Shown: in pieces, positions 6,939-14,979 of the stretch | Layout: each line of letters starts with the position of its first letter | How positions within the stretch are numbered: the stretch's first letter is position 1 | From: an uncultured Oscillospiraceae bacterium | GTDB lineage: Bacteria; Bacillota; Clostridia; Oscillospirales; Ruminococcaceae | Direction: 5' to 3' | DNA: 31,329 bases | Assembly (NCBI GenBank): GCA_934446455.1 | Contig: CAKSEE010000033.1 | Span: 1-31,329, forward strand | Translations under genes and position numbers: made by a program | Notes under the pieces: model-generated | Told to the model about the DNA's origin: nothing | The model's database searches: none | What the model saw: only the letters and a program-made list of their open reading frames with translations

Positions 6939-8138
6939 ATGAAACAGAAAAAACAGGGTATAAAGATAAAACACCGCCGCTACAACCTTTACAACCGCAA
7001 GAAAAGCACGGGAAAAAAGGTGCTTGCAACGGTGCTTACAGTGCTTGCCGCCGCGGTGCTGTGCGTTGTGGGGTTCGGCATAGGCAGGCCGCTTATGGAG
7101 TATTTTCAGAACAAAAAGGACGGCACGAGCAGCGACAGCTCGTCCTCGTGGACGCCGCCCGGGTCTGTAACGCAGGAGAGCGCGCAGACCTCCGAAACGA
7201 GCGCCTCTTCGCAGGAGCAGGAGTCGCAGCAGACTTCTCAGGCGCAGCCCGAGCCGCAGGAGGAAACGGGCGCGATATTCCTCGACGAGGGCGTGCTTGA
7301 ATACTACGACACCGACAGCCTTAAAAGCGCGATAGCCTCCGCAAAGAGCAGCGGGTACACCGCCGTATGCGTTACCATGAAGGACAACATGGGCTATGTG
7401 ATGTACAAGACCGAAATCGAGGGCGTGAAGGACACGGACGCCGTCAAGGGCAGGCTTACCGCAAAGCAGGTATGCGACACGATAAAGGGTATGGGCATGA
7501 CCCCCGTGGCGCGTATAAACACTCTTAAGGACCACACAAGCGGCATTTACGCCGGCGGCAACTACCTTATCACGGGCGACATGGGCGCATGGCACGACGC
7601 TGCGCCCGCAAACGGCGGCAAAAAGTGGCTTGACCCGTTCAATGCGAACACCGCTGCGTACATCGGGCAGATGACCGCGGAGCTTTCAAAGGCGGGCTTT
7701 GGCAGGATAATCCTCGCCAACACGATATTCCCCGAGTTCCACCCGACGGACTATTCGGAGTACCTTGCGGGGCAGCCGATAGGCGATGAGGCGGCGCGTC
7801 TCAACGCCCTGTGGGACGTTATAACGGCGGCTGAGAACGCCGCGCAGGAAAACGGCGCGAAAATAATGCTTGAAACGGACAGTACGGCGCTTTTCGCAGA
7901 CAGCAGACTTTCCACCACGGCGGAGGCTGCGGGGGATTCGGTGCGCTTACGCGGCGTTGAGCTGCTTATCGCTTACACGGGCGACGGCGCTTACACGGGC
8001 GCTAAGAGCTTTATGGGCAGAATGAGCGCGCAGTTCTCCGGGCAGGAGTACGCGGTGTACGTGGGCGCGGGCGCTTCTCACGACGAGCTTACGCGGGCGT
8101 TTACGGAAAACGGCGTGGCTGTTTATTCGGGCAAATAG
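6939..8138 (+). CDS. Membrane-anchored putative glycoside hydrolase (DUF4015-like)
   Basis: 399 residues: a basic N-terminus (KIKHRRYNLYNRKK), one membrane helix at about 27-50, a Ser/Gln/Glu-rich low-complexity linker at about 62-108, then a TIM-barrel-like extracellular domain. The block TPVARINTLKD followed by WLDPFNANTAAYIGQMTAELSK and GFGRIILANTIFPEF resembles the DUF4015 glycoside-hydrolase-like family, which has ARIxxFKD, WxNPY and GFDEIQFDYIRFP at these positions. The last motif is altered here, so catalysis is not assured. AGAAAGGGG precedes the ATG. It lies 40 bases after rnfA in the same direction with no terminator between, so it is probably co-transcribed with the Rnf-like trio. 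Confidence 0.6.
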   Translation: MKQKKQGIKIKHRRYNLYNRKKSTGKKVLATVLTVLAAAVLCVVGFGIGRPLMEYFQNKKDGTSSDSSSSWTPPGSVTQESAQTSETSASSQEQESQQTSQAQPEPQEETGAIFLDEGVLEYYDTDSLKSAIASAKSSGYTAVCVTMKDNMGYVMYKTEIEGVKDTDAVKGRLTAKQVCDTIKGMGMTPVARINTLKDHTSGIYAGGNYLITGDMGAWHDAAPANGGKKWLDPFNANTAAYIGQMTAELSKAGFGRIILANTIFPEFHPTDYSEYLAGQPIGDEAARLNALWDVITAAENAAQENGAKIMLETDSTALFADSRLSTTAEAAGDSVRLRGVELLIAYTGDGAYTGAKSFMGRMSAQFSGQEYAVYVGAGASHDELTRAFTENGVAVYSGK

Positions 8139-8190
8139 GGCGGGATATTCCGCAGCAGATGAATAATTTGTGAAAAATCCGCTTTGCCAC

Positions 8191-8219
8191 TTGATTTATT
8201 GCGGAATTTAATGTATAAT
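8191..8219 (+). promoter_or_regulatory. Sigma-A promoter of yajC
   Basis: TTGATT (8191-8196) and TATAAT (8214-8219) are separated by 17 bases. The leader has a small CCGCC/GGCGG hairpin near 8235-8250 before the GGAGG. Confidence 0.8.
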
Positions 8220-8279
8220 AATATTGTTGACGCTATCCGCCGCACGGCGGTAAGATAAAAGAACAACGGAGGACAACTG

Positions 8280-8672
8280 ATGAACACAATGCTTTTGGCG
8301 CTTACAGCTGCCGCGGACCAGGCGGCGGGCGGGGCTAGTATGCTCTCGCTTATTATTCCCATAGTGCTTATGGTGGTGGTATTCTACTTCTTTGTAATAC
8401 GCCCCGAGAAGAAGCGCAACAAGGAAATGCAGAATATGCTGAGCAACATACAGGTAGCCGACGAGGTTATCACAAACGGCGGTATAATCGGCCGCGTGGT
8501 ATCCGTCAAGGAGGATACTATCCTTATCGAAACAGGCTCTGACAGGACAAAGATACGCGTGCTCAAGTCCGCTATCGCAAAGAACAACACCGTCCACGAG
8601 GCGCCCGCAGAGGCTGCCCCTGAGCCCGGGAAGCTCAGGAAGGACAAGGATAAGCCCAAGGAGATAAAGTAA
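8280..8672 (+). CDS. yajC: Preprotein translocase accessory subunit YajC
   Basis: A 130-residue single-pass membrane protein that associates with the SecYEG/SecDF translocase. It has a short N-terminus, one membrane helix at about 22-41, the family signature FFVIRPEKKRNKE straight after the helix, then a compact soluble domain with ADEVITNGGIIGRVVSV and a charged Ala/Pro/Lys-rich tail. The length is at the upper end for the family because of that tail. GGAGG lies seven bases before the ATG. It is usually near secD/secF or tgt; here it stands alone between its own promoter and a strong hairpin. Confidence 0.93.
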   Translation: MNTMLLALTAAADQAAGGASMLSLIIPIVLMVVVFYFFVIRPEKKRNKEMQNMLSNIQVADEVITNGGIIGRVVSVKEDTILIETGSDRTKIRVLKSAIAKNNTVHEAPAEAAPEPGKLRKDKDKPKEIK

Positions 8673-8707
8673 CGCCTGCATATGGCGCTCACAAGCTATA
8701 ATATCTG

Positions 8708-8762
8708 CCTCCCACGGGGCGGGCTGCGCTGCGGTCCTGCTTCGTGGGAGGTTCTGGCTTTT
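8708..8762 (+). terminator. Hairpin after yajC, probable terminator
   Basis: CCTCCCACG (8708-8716) pairs perfectly with CGTGGGAGG (8743-8751), enclosing a GC-rich 26-base loop with further pairing. The tail TTCTGGCTTTTA is only moderately U-rich. A TATAAT-like string at 8697-8702 sits just before it, so a small RNA starting here cannot be excluded. Confidence 0.5.
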
Positions 8763-8926
8763 ATGCGCGGTTTTTCAGGGCGCGCTGTATTGACTCAGCC
8801 TGTCGAAAAAGTTCATTGTGCCCGTATATGCGAGCTTTGAAATAATTTTTTGCTTCGGGATAAAGGTGACTGCGTCGACCTGACCGAGGCAAAAAACTCT
8901 TCTATCCGCACAAGTGTTTACGCGAC

Positions 8927-9070
8927 GCCTTACGCAACGCGACGGCTTGCGCCTTACGCAACGCGACGGCTTGCGCCTTACGCAACGCGACGGCTTACGC
9001 CTTACGCAACGCGACGGCTTACGCCTTACGCAACGCGACGGCTTACGCCTTACGCAACGCGACACCGTGC
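8927..9070. repeat. Six 24-bp tandem repeats
   Basis: Six head-to-tail units begin at 8927, 8951, 8975, 8999, 9023 and 9047, each reading GCCTTACGCAACGCGACGGC plus TTGC or TTAC. The first two end TTGC, the next three TTAC, and the last diverges to ACCGTGC. There are no spacers, so it is not a CRISPR. Because 24 is a multiple of three, reading frames stay open through it on both strands and spell an eight-residue repeat, but no start, RBS or protein family supports a gene. A partial copy opens the window. Confidence 0.9.
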
Positions 9071-9173
9071 TGCGCACGCCTTACAAAACTGCGCGCAGGG
9101 GCTTTGCACTACGTGCGAATTGTGCTGACTTGTGAAGCAACGCTTTGAAATGTCGTAGGATGTTTCGGCGGAA

Positions 9174-9192
9174 CCCCCCAACGGGGGATTTT
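9174..9192 (+). terminator. Short terminator-like hairpin before the polysaccharide operon
   Basis: CCCCC (9175-9179) and GGGGG (9183-9187) form a stem with an AAC loop, followed by ATTTT. It lies just upstream of the operon promoter and may stop read-through from the yajC side. Confidence 0.45.
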
Positions 9193-9202
9193 CGACGGTC
9201 TC

Positions 9203-9231
9203 TTGACTTTTATGCTGTGGGGTGATATAAT
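9203..9231 (+). promoter_or_regulatory. Sigma-A promoter of the polysaccharide operon
   Basis: TTGACT (9203-9208) and TATAAT (9226-9231) are separated by 17 bases; a second TATAAT at 9232-9237 overlaps the likely start region. This is the only strong promoter I see before the 19-kb run of co-directional genes. Confidence 0.85.
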
Positions 9232-9238
9232 TATAATG

Positions 9239-9301
9239 CGGGTAATAATGTACTTTGTATACACAACCGTTATTACCCGAAAAAATTTTGCCTTCGGAAG
9301 G
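9239..9301 (+). promoter_or_regulatory. 5' leader stem-loop of the polysaccharide operon
   Basis: A perfect 10-bp stem, CGGGTAATAA (9239-9248) with TTATTACCCG (9270-9279), begins almost at the predicted transcript start and encloses a 21-base loop. AAAAAATTTTG follows, then CCTT/AAGG pairing that would cover the ribosome binding site GGAAGG (9296-9301). A structured leader before a long surface-polysaccharide operon is a typical place for processive antitermination (LoaP/NusG-like) or translational control; which one applies is inference. Confidence 0.5.
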
Positions 9302-9310
9302 TTTGCTTCA

Positions 9311-10351
9311 ATGTCAAAAAAGGGCGGAGGACTTCGGCGAAAGGGCTTGATATATGTCGTAAGCACATACTATCACGCCTACATTTCCTGCGTTAAGCAG
9401 CTGGTGAACCGTTGTAACGCAGATATCCTCGTTACGGGGTATATCCCCGAAAGCGATATCCTCGCGCAGAGGCTGAGGGAGAGCGGGCTGTTCGGGGCGG
9501 TGTACCGCGCGGACAATCCGTGCGAGTACGTTCCCAGAAACAGGGCGGACAAGGCGCTGCACCTGCACAAAAGGAACGCGCAGATGATAGAGCCGTTCCT
9601 GCCGGTGGATTTTCGCGGGTACGAAACGGTGTGCATATACCATGACGACACATGGGTGGCGCACTACCTTAAGAACAGGCGGATACCGTACAGGCTGATT
9701 GAGGACGGGCTGGACAGCCTAAAGCACATAAAGGACACGAGCTTTGCCTATATGGCGCGTGGGGGATTCGTGCCGTTCGTCAAGCGCATATTCAGGATAG
9801 GGTATGTGTTCAACGGCAGCGACCCGCTGACCACGGCGGTTGAGGTAAACGACAGGAACGGCGTGTGCGTTTCGCGCTGCGCGAAAAAGAAGCTTGTCGA
9901 GGTGTCGAGGAAGGAGCTTTTTTCAAGGCTTACGGAAAGCGACGCCGAGGTGCTGAAAAGGGTGTTTTCAAGGGACGTCCCCGAAATAGACCCGACAAGG
10001 ACGGTGCTGATGATAACGCAGCCATTTTGCGTTGACGACCCCACGATATCGCCCGACGAGCAGATAAGCCTGTACAGGCTTCTTGCGGGGGAGGAGCTTG
10101 AGAACGGGGACGCGCTTGTGATAAAGCCGCACCCGAGGGATATAATCGACTACTCCGCGGTATTCCCGCACGCTGTTATACTTAACAAGAATATCCCCGC
10201 AGAGATGCTGGTTTACTATAATATAGGCAGTGATATAAAAAAGATGATAGGGTTCAATTCCACGGCGCTCAACACGCTGCGCGCAAAGCAGTACAGGCGC
10301 GCTGAGCCGCAGGAATACCTGAAAAAAATCAGGAGGAAAAATAATGACTGA
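9311..10351 (+). CDS. Polysialyltransferase/GT52-like glycosyltransferase
   Basis: A 346-residue protein resembling the alpha-2,8-polysialyltransferase/GT52 group: an N-terminal strand LIYVVSTYYHAYISCVKQL, YRLIEDGLDS at about 127-136, IKPHPRD at 271-277 and the late GFNSTALNT at 314-322. Family members transfer sialic or related acidic sugars from CMP-activated donors. An upstream ATG at 9203 would start inside the promoter, so I chose ATG 9311, nine bases after GGAAGG. It is the first gene of the polysaccharide operon, and the next gene overlaps it by eight bases. A NeuA-like gene at 20353 could supply a CMP-sugar donor. The exact donor and acceptor are unknown. Confidence 0.65.
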   Translation: MSKKGGGLRRKGLIYVVSTYYHAYISCVKQLVNRCNADILVTGYIPESDILAQRLRESGLFGAVYRADNPCEYVPRNRADKALHLHKRNAQMIEPFLPVDFRGYETVCIYHDDTWVAHYLKNRRIPYRLIEDGLDSLKHIKDTSFAYMARGGFVPFVKRIFRIGYVFNGSDPLTTAVEVNDRNGVCVSRCAKKKLVEVSRKELFSRLTESDAEVLKRVFSRDVPEIDPTRTVLMITQPFCVDDPTISPDEQISLYRLLAGEELENGDALVIKPHPRDIIDYSAVFPHAVILNKNIPAEMLVYYNIGSDIKKMIGFNSTALNTLRAKQYRRAEPQEYLKKIRRKNND

Positions 10352-12395
10352 ACTACCCGTGTTTCCTGCGTTTGAGGGAAATAAAACGGCAATAACGCTG
10401 CAAAGCTCGGATTATTACACGCCGTACACTTCCGTTATCATACAGTCGATAATAGACCACAGCAGCAGCGGCAGTTACTATGACATAATAGTAAAGACCC
10501 TTGACATGAGCGAGGACAACGCGCAGATACTCTGCGGGCTTGCGGACGGGCGCGACAACGTAAGCGTAAGGGTAATATCAATAAAGAAGTGTTACGACAA
10601 GTATTTCACGGACAAGCACATAACGGGCGACACGCGCTTTGCGGGCATTACCGTGGCAAAGCTGCTGCTGCCCGAGCTTCTGGAGAACTACGACAGGGCG
10701 CTGCACCTTGACAGCGACATGATAGTGCTCGGGGATATCGCGGAGGTGTTCGGCTGCGGCCTTGACGGGTACTATGCCGCGGCGGTGCAGGATATCCTTG
10801 TGGAATATATGTACAACGACGGCTGGTATGTAAAGGACGCGATAGACACGTTCCTTGAGCTGGATTCGCCGAGGGAATACCACAACGCGGCGTTCATGCT
10901 GTTCAACCTCAAAAAGTTGCGGGAGGACTTCAGGATAACGCAGTGGGTGGACTTTATCATTGAGCACAAGTGCGAGCTTTTCGAGCAGGACGCGTTCAAC
11001 TACTTCTTCAAGGGAAAGTTTCTCGAGCTTGGCTACGAGTGGAACTTCCCGATAGATTCCAGGAAGATAATCGCAAACGGCAACAAAAAGAAGCCCTCGC
11101 CGCTTTATGAAAAGTACATGGCTGCAAAGCCGTACCGCAAGGTGATACACTATCTCACAAAGATAAAGCCGTGGGACGACCCGCTGTACTGCCCTGAGTC
11201 TGTAAGGTGGTGGAGCGTTGCGGCGCGTTCGCCGATGTACAGGGCGATAGTTGACAGGCACATAAACGTGGATTCCGCCGCACGCAGCGGAAACAGGATA
11301 CTGTTTGTGTGCGAAACGGTGTTCCAGCTTATAAACATTCTCAATATAAAGCACCACATTTACCCCGATGTAAAGGCGGATATCGGCTTTACGTCGTCAA
11401 CGGACTTCACGCGGTATGTAAAGCCGCTTCAGGACGCGGGGCTTTTTGAAAATGTGTTCGTGTCGCAGTACCGCGTGCAGACGGATATGGGTAAGCTTAA
11501 GGACAGCGCGCCCAACAGGGACCTTATGAAAAACCCTGCGGGGTATGAATATGCGTTCCCGCTTACGCAGCAGTACACGGACTACTATATGTCGGTTTCG
11601 GCGTCGCCGTTTCAGAAGCTTACATACTACCAGATAGTGAAAAACGGCGTAACGCCGCGCGTGCACATATTCGAGGACGGCTCGGACACATACATAACCA
11701 ACATAAAGTTCACGCTTGAAAACGATATGTTCGACCACGGCGTTTACCCGTCGGACAAGCGCATGATAAACAATATATGCGAGCTTCTGTTTTACGAGCC
11801 CGGGCTTTACAGCGGCGGCAACAGGTACATGGCATCCGTGATACCCAAGATACGCGAGGAGGACGAGGAATTCACCGGGCTTCTTTACGGCGTATTCGGC
11901 AGGTGCGTTATGCCAAAGGAGCGCTTCATCTATTTCAACGAGTGCTTCTCAACGGATAAGATAGCGACGAACGACATTCAGCTCCTCGACATTATCGGCG
12001 ACAGGGTCGGCAGGGAAAACGTTACCGTAAAGCTCCACCCGCGCGCGGAAAGGGGAGAGCAGCTCTATATGCTGCACGGCTACGGCATTTTTGCGGAAAG
12101 CACCGTGCCGTGGGAGATGTTCGTGTTGTCCGCGCAGATGAACGACAAAGTGCTGGTGTCCGTGTCCTCAAACACGCTGATAAACCCGTACATCGTGTTC
12201 AACAAGCCCGTTTATGCGATTTATCTCAAGGACGTCATGAGGCTTTCAAAGCGCGCGCACGTACGCAACCCGTCATACTGCAAGTTCTTCGGCAAGACGC
12301 TGCGCCTGCTTAACGAGGAGGAAAAGAGGGTGTTCTGCCCGACTACGCTTGAACAGCTTTATGCAGATATAGATTTCCTGGAGGGTATTATATAA
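10344..12395 (+). CDS. GT8 glycosyltransferase fused to a polysialyltransferase-like domain
   Basis: 683 residues in two parts. Residues about 15-300 are a GT8 (LPS galactosyl/glucosyltransferase) domain: HLDSDMIVLGD gives the DxD metal site (Asp123, Asp125), NAAFMLFNL follows, and the terminal H-x-x-G-x-x-K-P-W motif appears as HYLTKIKPW (269-277), with Thr for Gly. Residues about 317-683 begin again with NRILFVCETVFQLINIL and carry HIFEDGSDTY (441-450), VKLHPRAERG (562-571) and VSSNTLINP, the same plan as the preceding gene. One protein may therefore add two successive sugars. AGGAGG lies seven bases before the ATG. The stop overlaps the next start by one base. Confidence 0.78.
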   Translation: MTELPVFPAFEGNKTAITLQSSDYYTPYTSVIIQSIIDHSSSGSYYDIIVKTLDMSEDNAQILCGLADGRDNVSVRVISIKKCYDKYFTDKHITGDTRFAGITVAKLLLPELLENYDRALHLDSDMIVLGDIAEVFGCGLDGYYAAAVQDILVEYMYNDGWYVKDAIDTFLELDSPREYHNAAFMLFNLKKLREDFRITQWVDFIIEHKCELFEQDAFNYFFKGKFLELGYEWNFPIDSRKIIANGNKKKPSPLYEKYMAAKPYRKVIHYLTKIKPWDDPLYCPESVRWWSVAARSPMYRAIVDRHINVDSAARSGNRILFVCETVFQLINILNIKHHIYPDVKADIGFTSSTDFTRYVKPLQDAGLFENVFVSQYRVQTDMGKLKDSAPNRDLMKNPAGYEYAFPLTQQYTDYYMSVSASPFQKLTYYQIVKNGVTPRVHIFEDGSDTYITNIKFTLENDMFDHGVYPSDKRMINNICELLFYEPGLYSGGNRYMASVIPKIREEDEEFTGLLYGVFGRCVMPKERFIYFNECFSTDKIATNDIQLLDIIGDRVGRENVTVKLHPRAERGEQLYMLHGYGIFAESTVPWEMFVLSAQMNDKVLVSVSSNTLINPYIVFNKPVYAIYLKDVMRLSKRAHVRNPSYCKFFGKTLRLLNEEEKRVFCPTTLEQLYADIDFLEGII

Positions 12396-14152
12396 TGTCA
12401 CAAAGTCCCATGGTTTCCATACTTGTGCCCGTTTACAACGGAAGCAGATTCATAAGAAGATTCCTGGACTCTGCGTTTGACCAGGAGCTTGACGATTTTG
12501 AAATAATATGTGTTGACGATATGTCCACGGACGACACGCTTGACGTGCTTGAAATGTACAGAAAGGTGTTCCCCGACAAGCTTTTCGTTTTCCCGTCGGA
12601 CATACACCGCGGTTCCATTGGCGCAATGCGCAACCTTGCGTTCAGCCACGCGCGCGGTAAGTATGTGTACTGGTGCGACCAGGACGATATACTCCACCCG
12701 TGCGGGCTTAAGAACCTGCTTGACGCTGCGGAGGAAAGCAACTGCGAAATGGTGTGCGGCTGGGCTTACATAACCAAAGTGGGCGACGACGGCGTTGCAA
12801 TGACGCTTACCCCGTACAACAAGAAGCAGACGCAGGCGGCGAGCATAGAAGCCTCTATCATGAACGGCATCGACTACTGGGTAAGGCTTATCCGCAGGGA
12901 TTTTGTGGAGGCGCACGGTCCCATACCCGAGGACTGCTTCTTTGACGACGTGGCGTATATGCCCTGTCTTGAATCCTACGCGAGCAATATACACTTCGTG
13001 AATTTCCCGATATATTACTACCACAAGCGCATGGACTCCGCTTCGGGGAGCATACGGCGCGAGGTCTGCGAGGGCTCGGTAAAGGCGGAGAAGTACGCGC
13101 TTGAGCACTGCAACCCCGAATACATCAAGGCGGTGCAGTATTTCGTCGCTTCAAGGACCGAGATGAACATGAATGTACGCTGGCCGTATTTCGAGGTGTT
13201 TGCAAACTGGGCGAAAGAGCAGATGGAGTGGATACCCGACAACGAGCTGATAACGCGCAACACAAAGCTTTACGACCGCATGAAGTGGGCGGCTTCGCTT
13301 ACGGAGAACCTTGTGCCCGCGCGCGTTTACGTTGACGGCTTCAGCGGGGAGCCCGACGGGGAGCGTTTGCAGGAGCTGCGCGAAAAGGTGTTCTTTGACG
13401 GGTGCGAGGTTACGGTGCTTTCGGAAAAGAACTGCAACGTGGGTGAAAACAAGTACGTAAAGCGGGCGTTTGAGCGCGGCGACTACGGCTTTGTGGCGCG
13501 GTACTTCGCGCTTAAGGAAATCTACGAAAACGGCGGCTTTTTCATCGGCGACAGGATAAGGGTGCTTTGCGGCTTCTCCTATTACAGGTATCAGCACGCG
13601 CTGTTTTTCAAGCTTGACGCGCAGACATACTCGGACGACGTTTTCGGCTCGCCCGCGGAGAACCCCGCAGTTGCGGATATCCTTGCGACGTACAGCGACA
13701 GGTGGGACAAGAAGGGCACATACGAGCCGCTTTCGCAGCGCATAAGGACGATACTCACCGCAAAGTACGGTATCCCGCTCAACAACTACAGCAGGGCGTT
13801 CTCGTATCCCGTGTCGGTGGCGGCGCCCGATATAGGGCTTATCGACATACAGCATGGCAGACCTGTCTGCGAGCACGATTTTTCCGACCGCAGCGGCGAG
13901 GAGGGCTACGTTACCATAAGCCGCAGCGAGCTGCGCGCGCTGTGCGAGTGCCTTGCGGCGGGCGGCGGCAATGTTGTCAGGGGACGCGCCGCGGGAGCTG
14001 CGGAGCGTGAGCTGAGCGAGATAAAGCGCTCCAACACGTGGAAGATAGTACAGAAGCTGCGCAAAATCGGCGACAGCCCTGCGGGTCCGTGCCTTAAGAA
14101 GGTATTCTACGGAATGCTTAAGGTGAGAAACAGGCTGAAAAGGAAGAAGTAA
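12395..14152 (+). CDS. GT2 glycosyltransferase with C-terminal GT32-like domain
   Basis: 585 residues. The first part (about 6-240) is a family 2 transferase: VSILVPVYNGSRFI, ICVDDMSTDDT and the metal site WCDQDDIL (Asp95-Asp98). The second part (about 300-470) resembles GT32/Gly_transf_sug (capsular polysaccharide synthesis) proteins: FVARYFALKEIYENGGFFIGDRIRV matches the family segment with A-R-x-x-x-L-x-x-x-GG-x-Y-x-D-x-D, but the DxD is reduced to G-D-R, so its activity is doubtful. The C-terminal tail SNTWKIVQKLRKIG and a Lys/Arg-rich end are common in cell-surface GT2 proteins and suggest membrane contact. The start overlaps the previous stop (TAATG). Confidence 0.8.
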   Translation: MSQSPMVSILVPVYNGSRFIRRFLDSAFDQELDDFEIICVDDMSTDDTLDVLEMYRKVFPDKLFVFPSDIHRGSIGAMRNLAFSHARGKYVYWCDQDDILHPCGLKNLLDAAEESNCEMVCGWAYITKVGDDGVAMTLTPYNKKQTQAASIEASIMNGIDYWVRLIRRDFVEAHGPIPEDCFFDDVAYMPCLESYASNIHFVNFPIYYYHKRMDSASGSIRREVCEGSVKAEKYALEHCNPEYIKAVQYFVASRTEMNMNVRWPYFEVFANWAKEQMEWIPDNELITRNTKLYDRMKWAASLTENLVPARVYVDGFSGEPDGERLQELREKVFFDGCEVTVLSEKNCNVGENKYVKRAFERGDYGFVARYFALKEIYENGGFFIGDRIRVLCGFSYYRYQHALFFKLDAQTYSDDVFGSPAENPAVADILATYSDRWDKKGTYEPLSQRIRTILTAKYGIPLNNYSRAFSYPVSVAAPDIGLIDIQHGRPVCEHDFSDRSGEEGYVTISRSELRALCECLAAGGGNVVRGRAAGAAERELSEIKRSNTWKIVQKLRKIGDSPAGPCLKKVFYGMLKVRNRLKRKK

Positions 14153-14196
14153 CGGCAAAAGCGACGGCGCTGCGCGAAGCAGCCGAAAGGACGGAT

Positions 14197-14979
14197 ATGA
14201 AAGTTGTAATTCTGGCGGGAGGCTTCGGCACGCGCATAAGCGAGGAGAGCCAGTTCAAGCCAAAGCCTATGGTGGACCTGGGCGGAATGCCCATTCTCCT
14301 GCACATCATGAAGCTCTACAGTGCGCACGGCTTCAACGAGTTCATAATATGCGCGGGCTACAAGCAGCACGTTATCAAGGAGTATTTCGCGGATTATTTC
14401 CTGCACACGTCGGACATCACGTTTGATTTTACCAACGGGCAGAATGAAATGACCGTTCACCGGAACCACTCTGAAAAGTGGAAAGTGACCGTTGTCGACA
14501 CGGGGCTCAACACCATGACGGGCGGCAGGGTAAAGCGCGTGCGCGACTACATAGGCAACGAGCCTTTCATGCTGACATACGGCGACGGCGTTTCAGACGT
14601 GAATATCACAGAGCTTGTGAAGTTTCATCAGGCGCACGGAAGGCTTGTTACGATATCCGCGTACAACGCGGGGCAGCGCTTCGGCGTGCTTGACATCACG
14701 CCCGACGGCAGGATAAGCGAGTTCCGCGAAAAGACGCAGGGCGATGGCAACATGATAAATATAGGCTACATGGTGTGCCAGCCCGAGTTCATAAATTACA
14801 TCGATGGTGACTGCACCGTGCTTGAAAAGGCGCCGCTTGAAACCGTCGCGAAAATGGGGCAGCTTATGGCATACAAGCACGAGGGCTTCTGGCAGTGCAT
14901 GGACACGGTGCGCGAGAAGCAGCAGCTTGAAAAAATGTGGGCGGACGGAAACGCGCCCTGGAAAGTGTGGGCCGACTGA
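14197..14979 (+). CDS. rfbF: Glucose-1-phosphate cytidylyltransferase
   Basis: Makes CDP-glucose from CTP and glucose 1-phosphate, the first step to CDP-6-deoxyhexoses. The 260-residue protein matches the family end to end: VVILAGGFGTRISEE (nucleotide loop), FKPKPMVDLGG, ITFDFTNGQNEM, MLTYGDGVSDVN (metal-binding Asp) and GFWQCMDTVREKQQLE near the C-terminus. The 44-base gap before it is the largest in the operon and holds AAAGGA as ribosome binding site but no terminator. Its stop overlaps the rfbG start by one base. Confidence 0.95.
   Translation: MKVVILAGGFGTRISEESQFKPKPMVDLGGMPILLHIMKLYSAHGFNEFIICAGYKQHVIKEYFADYFLHTSDITFDFTNGQNEMTVHRNHSEKWKVTVVDTGLNTMTGGRVKRVRDYIGNEPFMLTYGDGVSDVNITELVKFHQAHGRLVTISAYNAGQRFGVLDITPDGRISEFREKTQGDGNMINIGYMVCQPEFINYIDGDCTVLEKAPLETVAKMGQLMAYKHEGFWQCMDTVREKQQLEKMWADGNAPWKVWAD

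Noticed and set aside
8690..8762. SRP or 6S RNA gene
   Set aside because: The sequence lacks the conserved SRP tetraloop region and the long bubble-containing helix of 6S RNA; a terminator is simpler.
8927..9070. CRISPR array
   Set aside because: The repeats are directly abutting with no unique spacers and no cas genes nearby.
8850..9128. Open reading frames on both strands across the tandem repeats
   Set aside because: They stay open only because the unit is 24 bases long. The peptides are simple repeats (APYATRRL and similar) with no supported start or family.
9203..10351. Polysialyltransferase-like gene starting at the codon at 9203
   Set aside because: That start lies within the -35 box of the operon promoter and would not be transcribed; the first 36 residues resemble no family.
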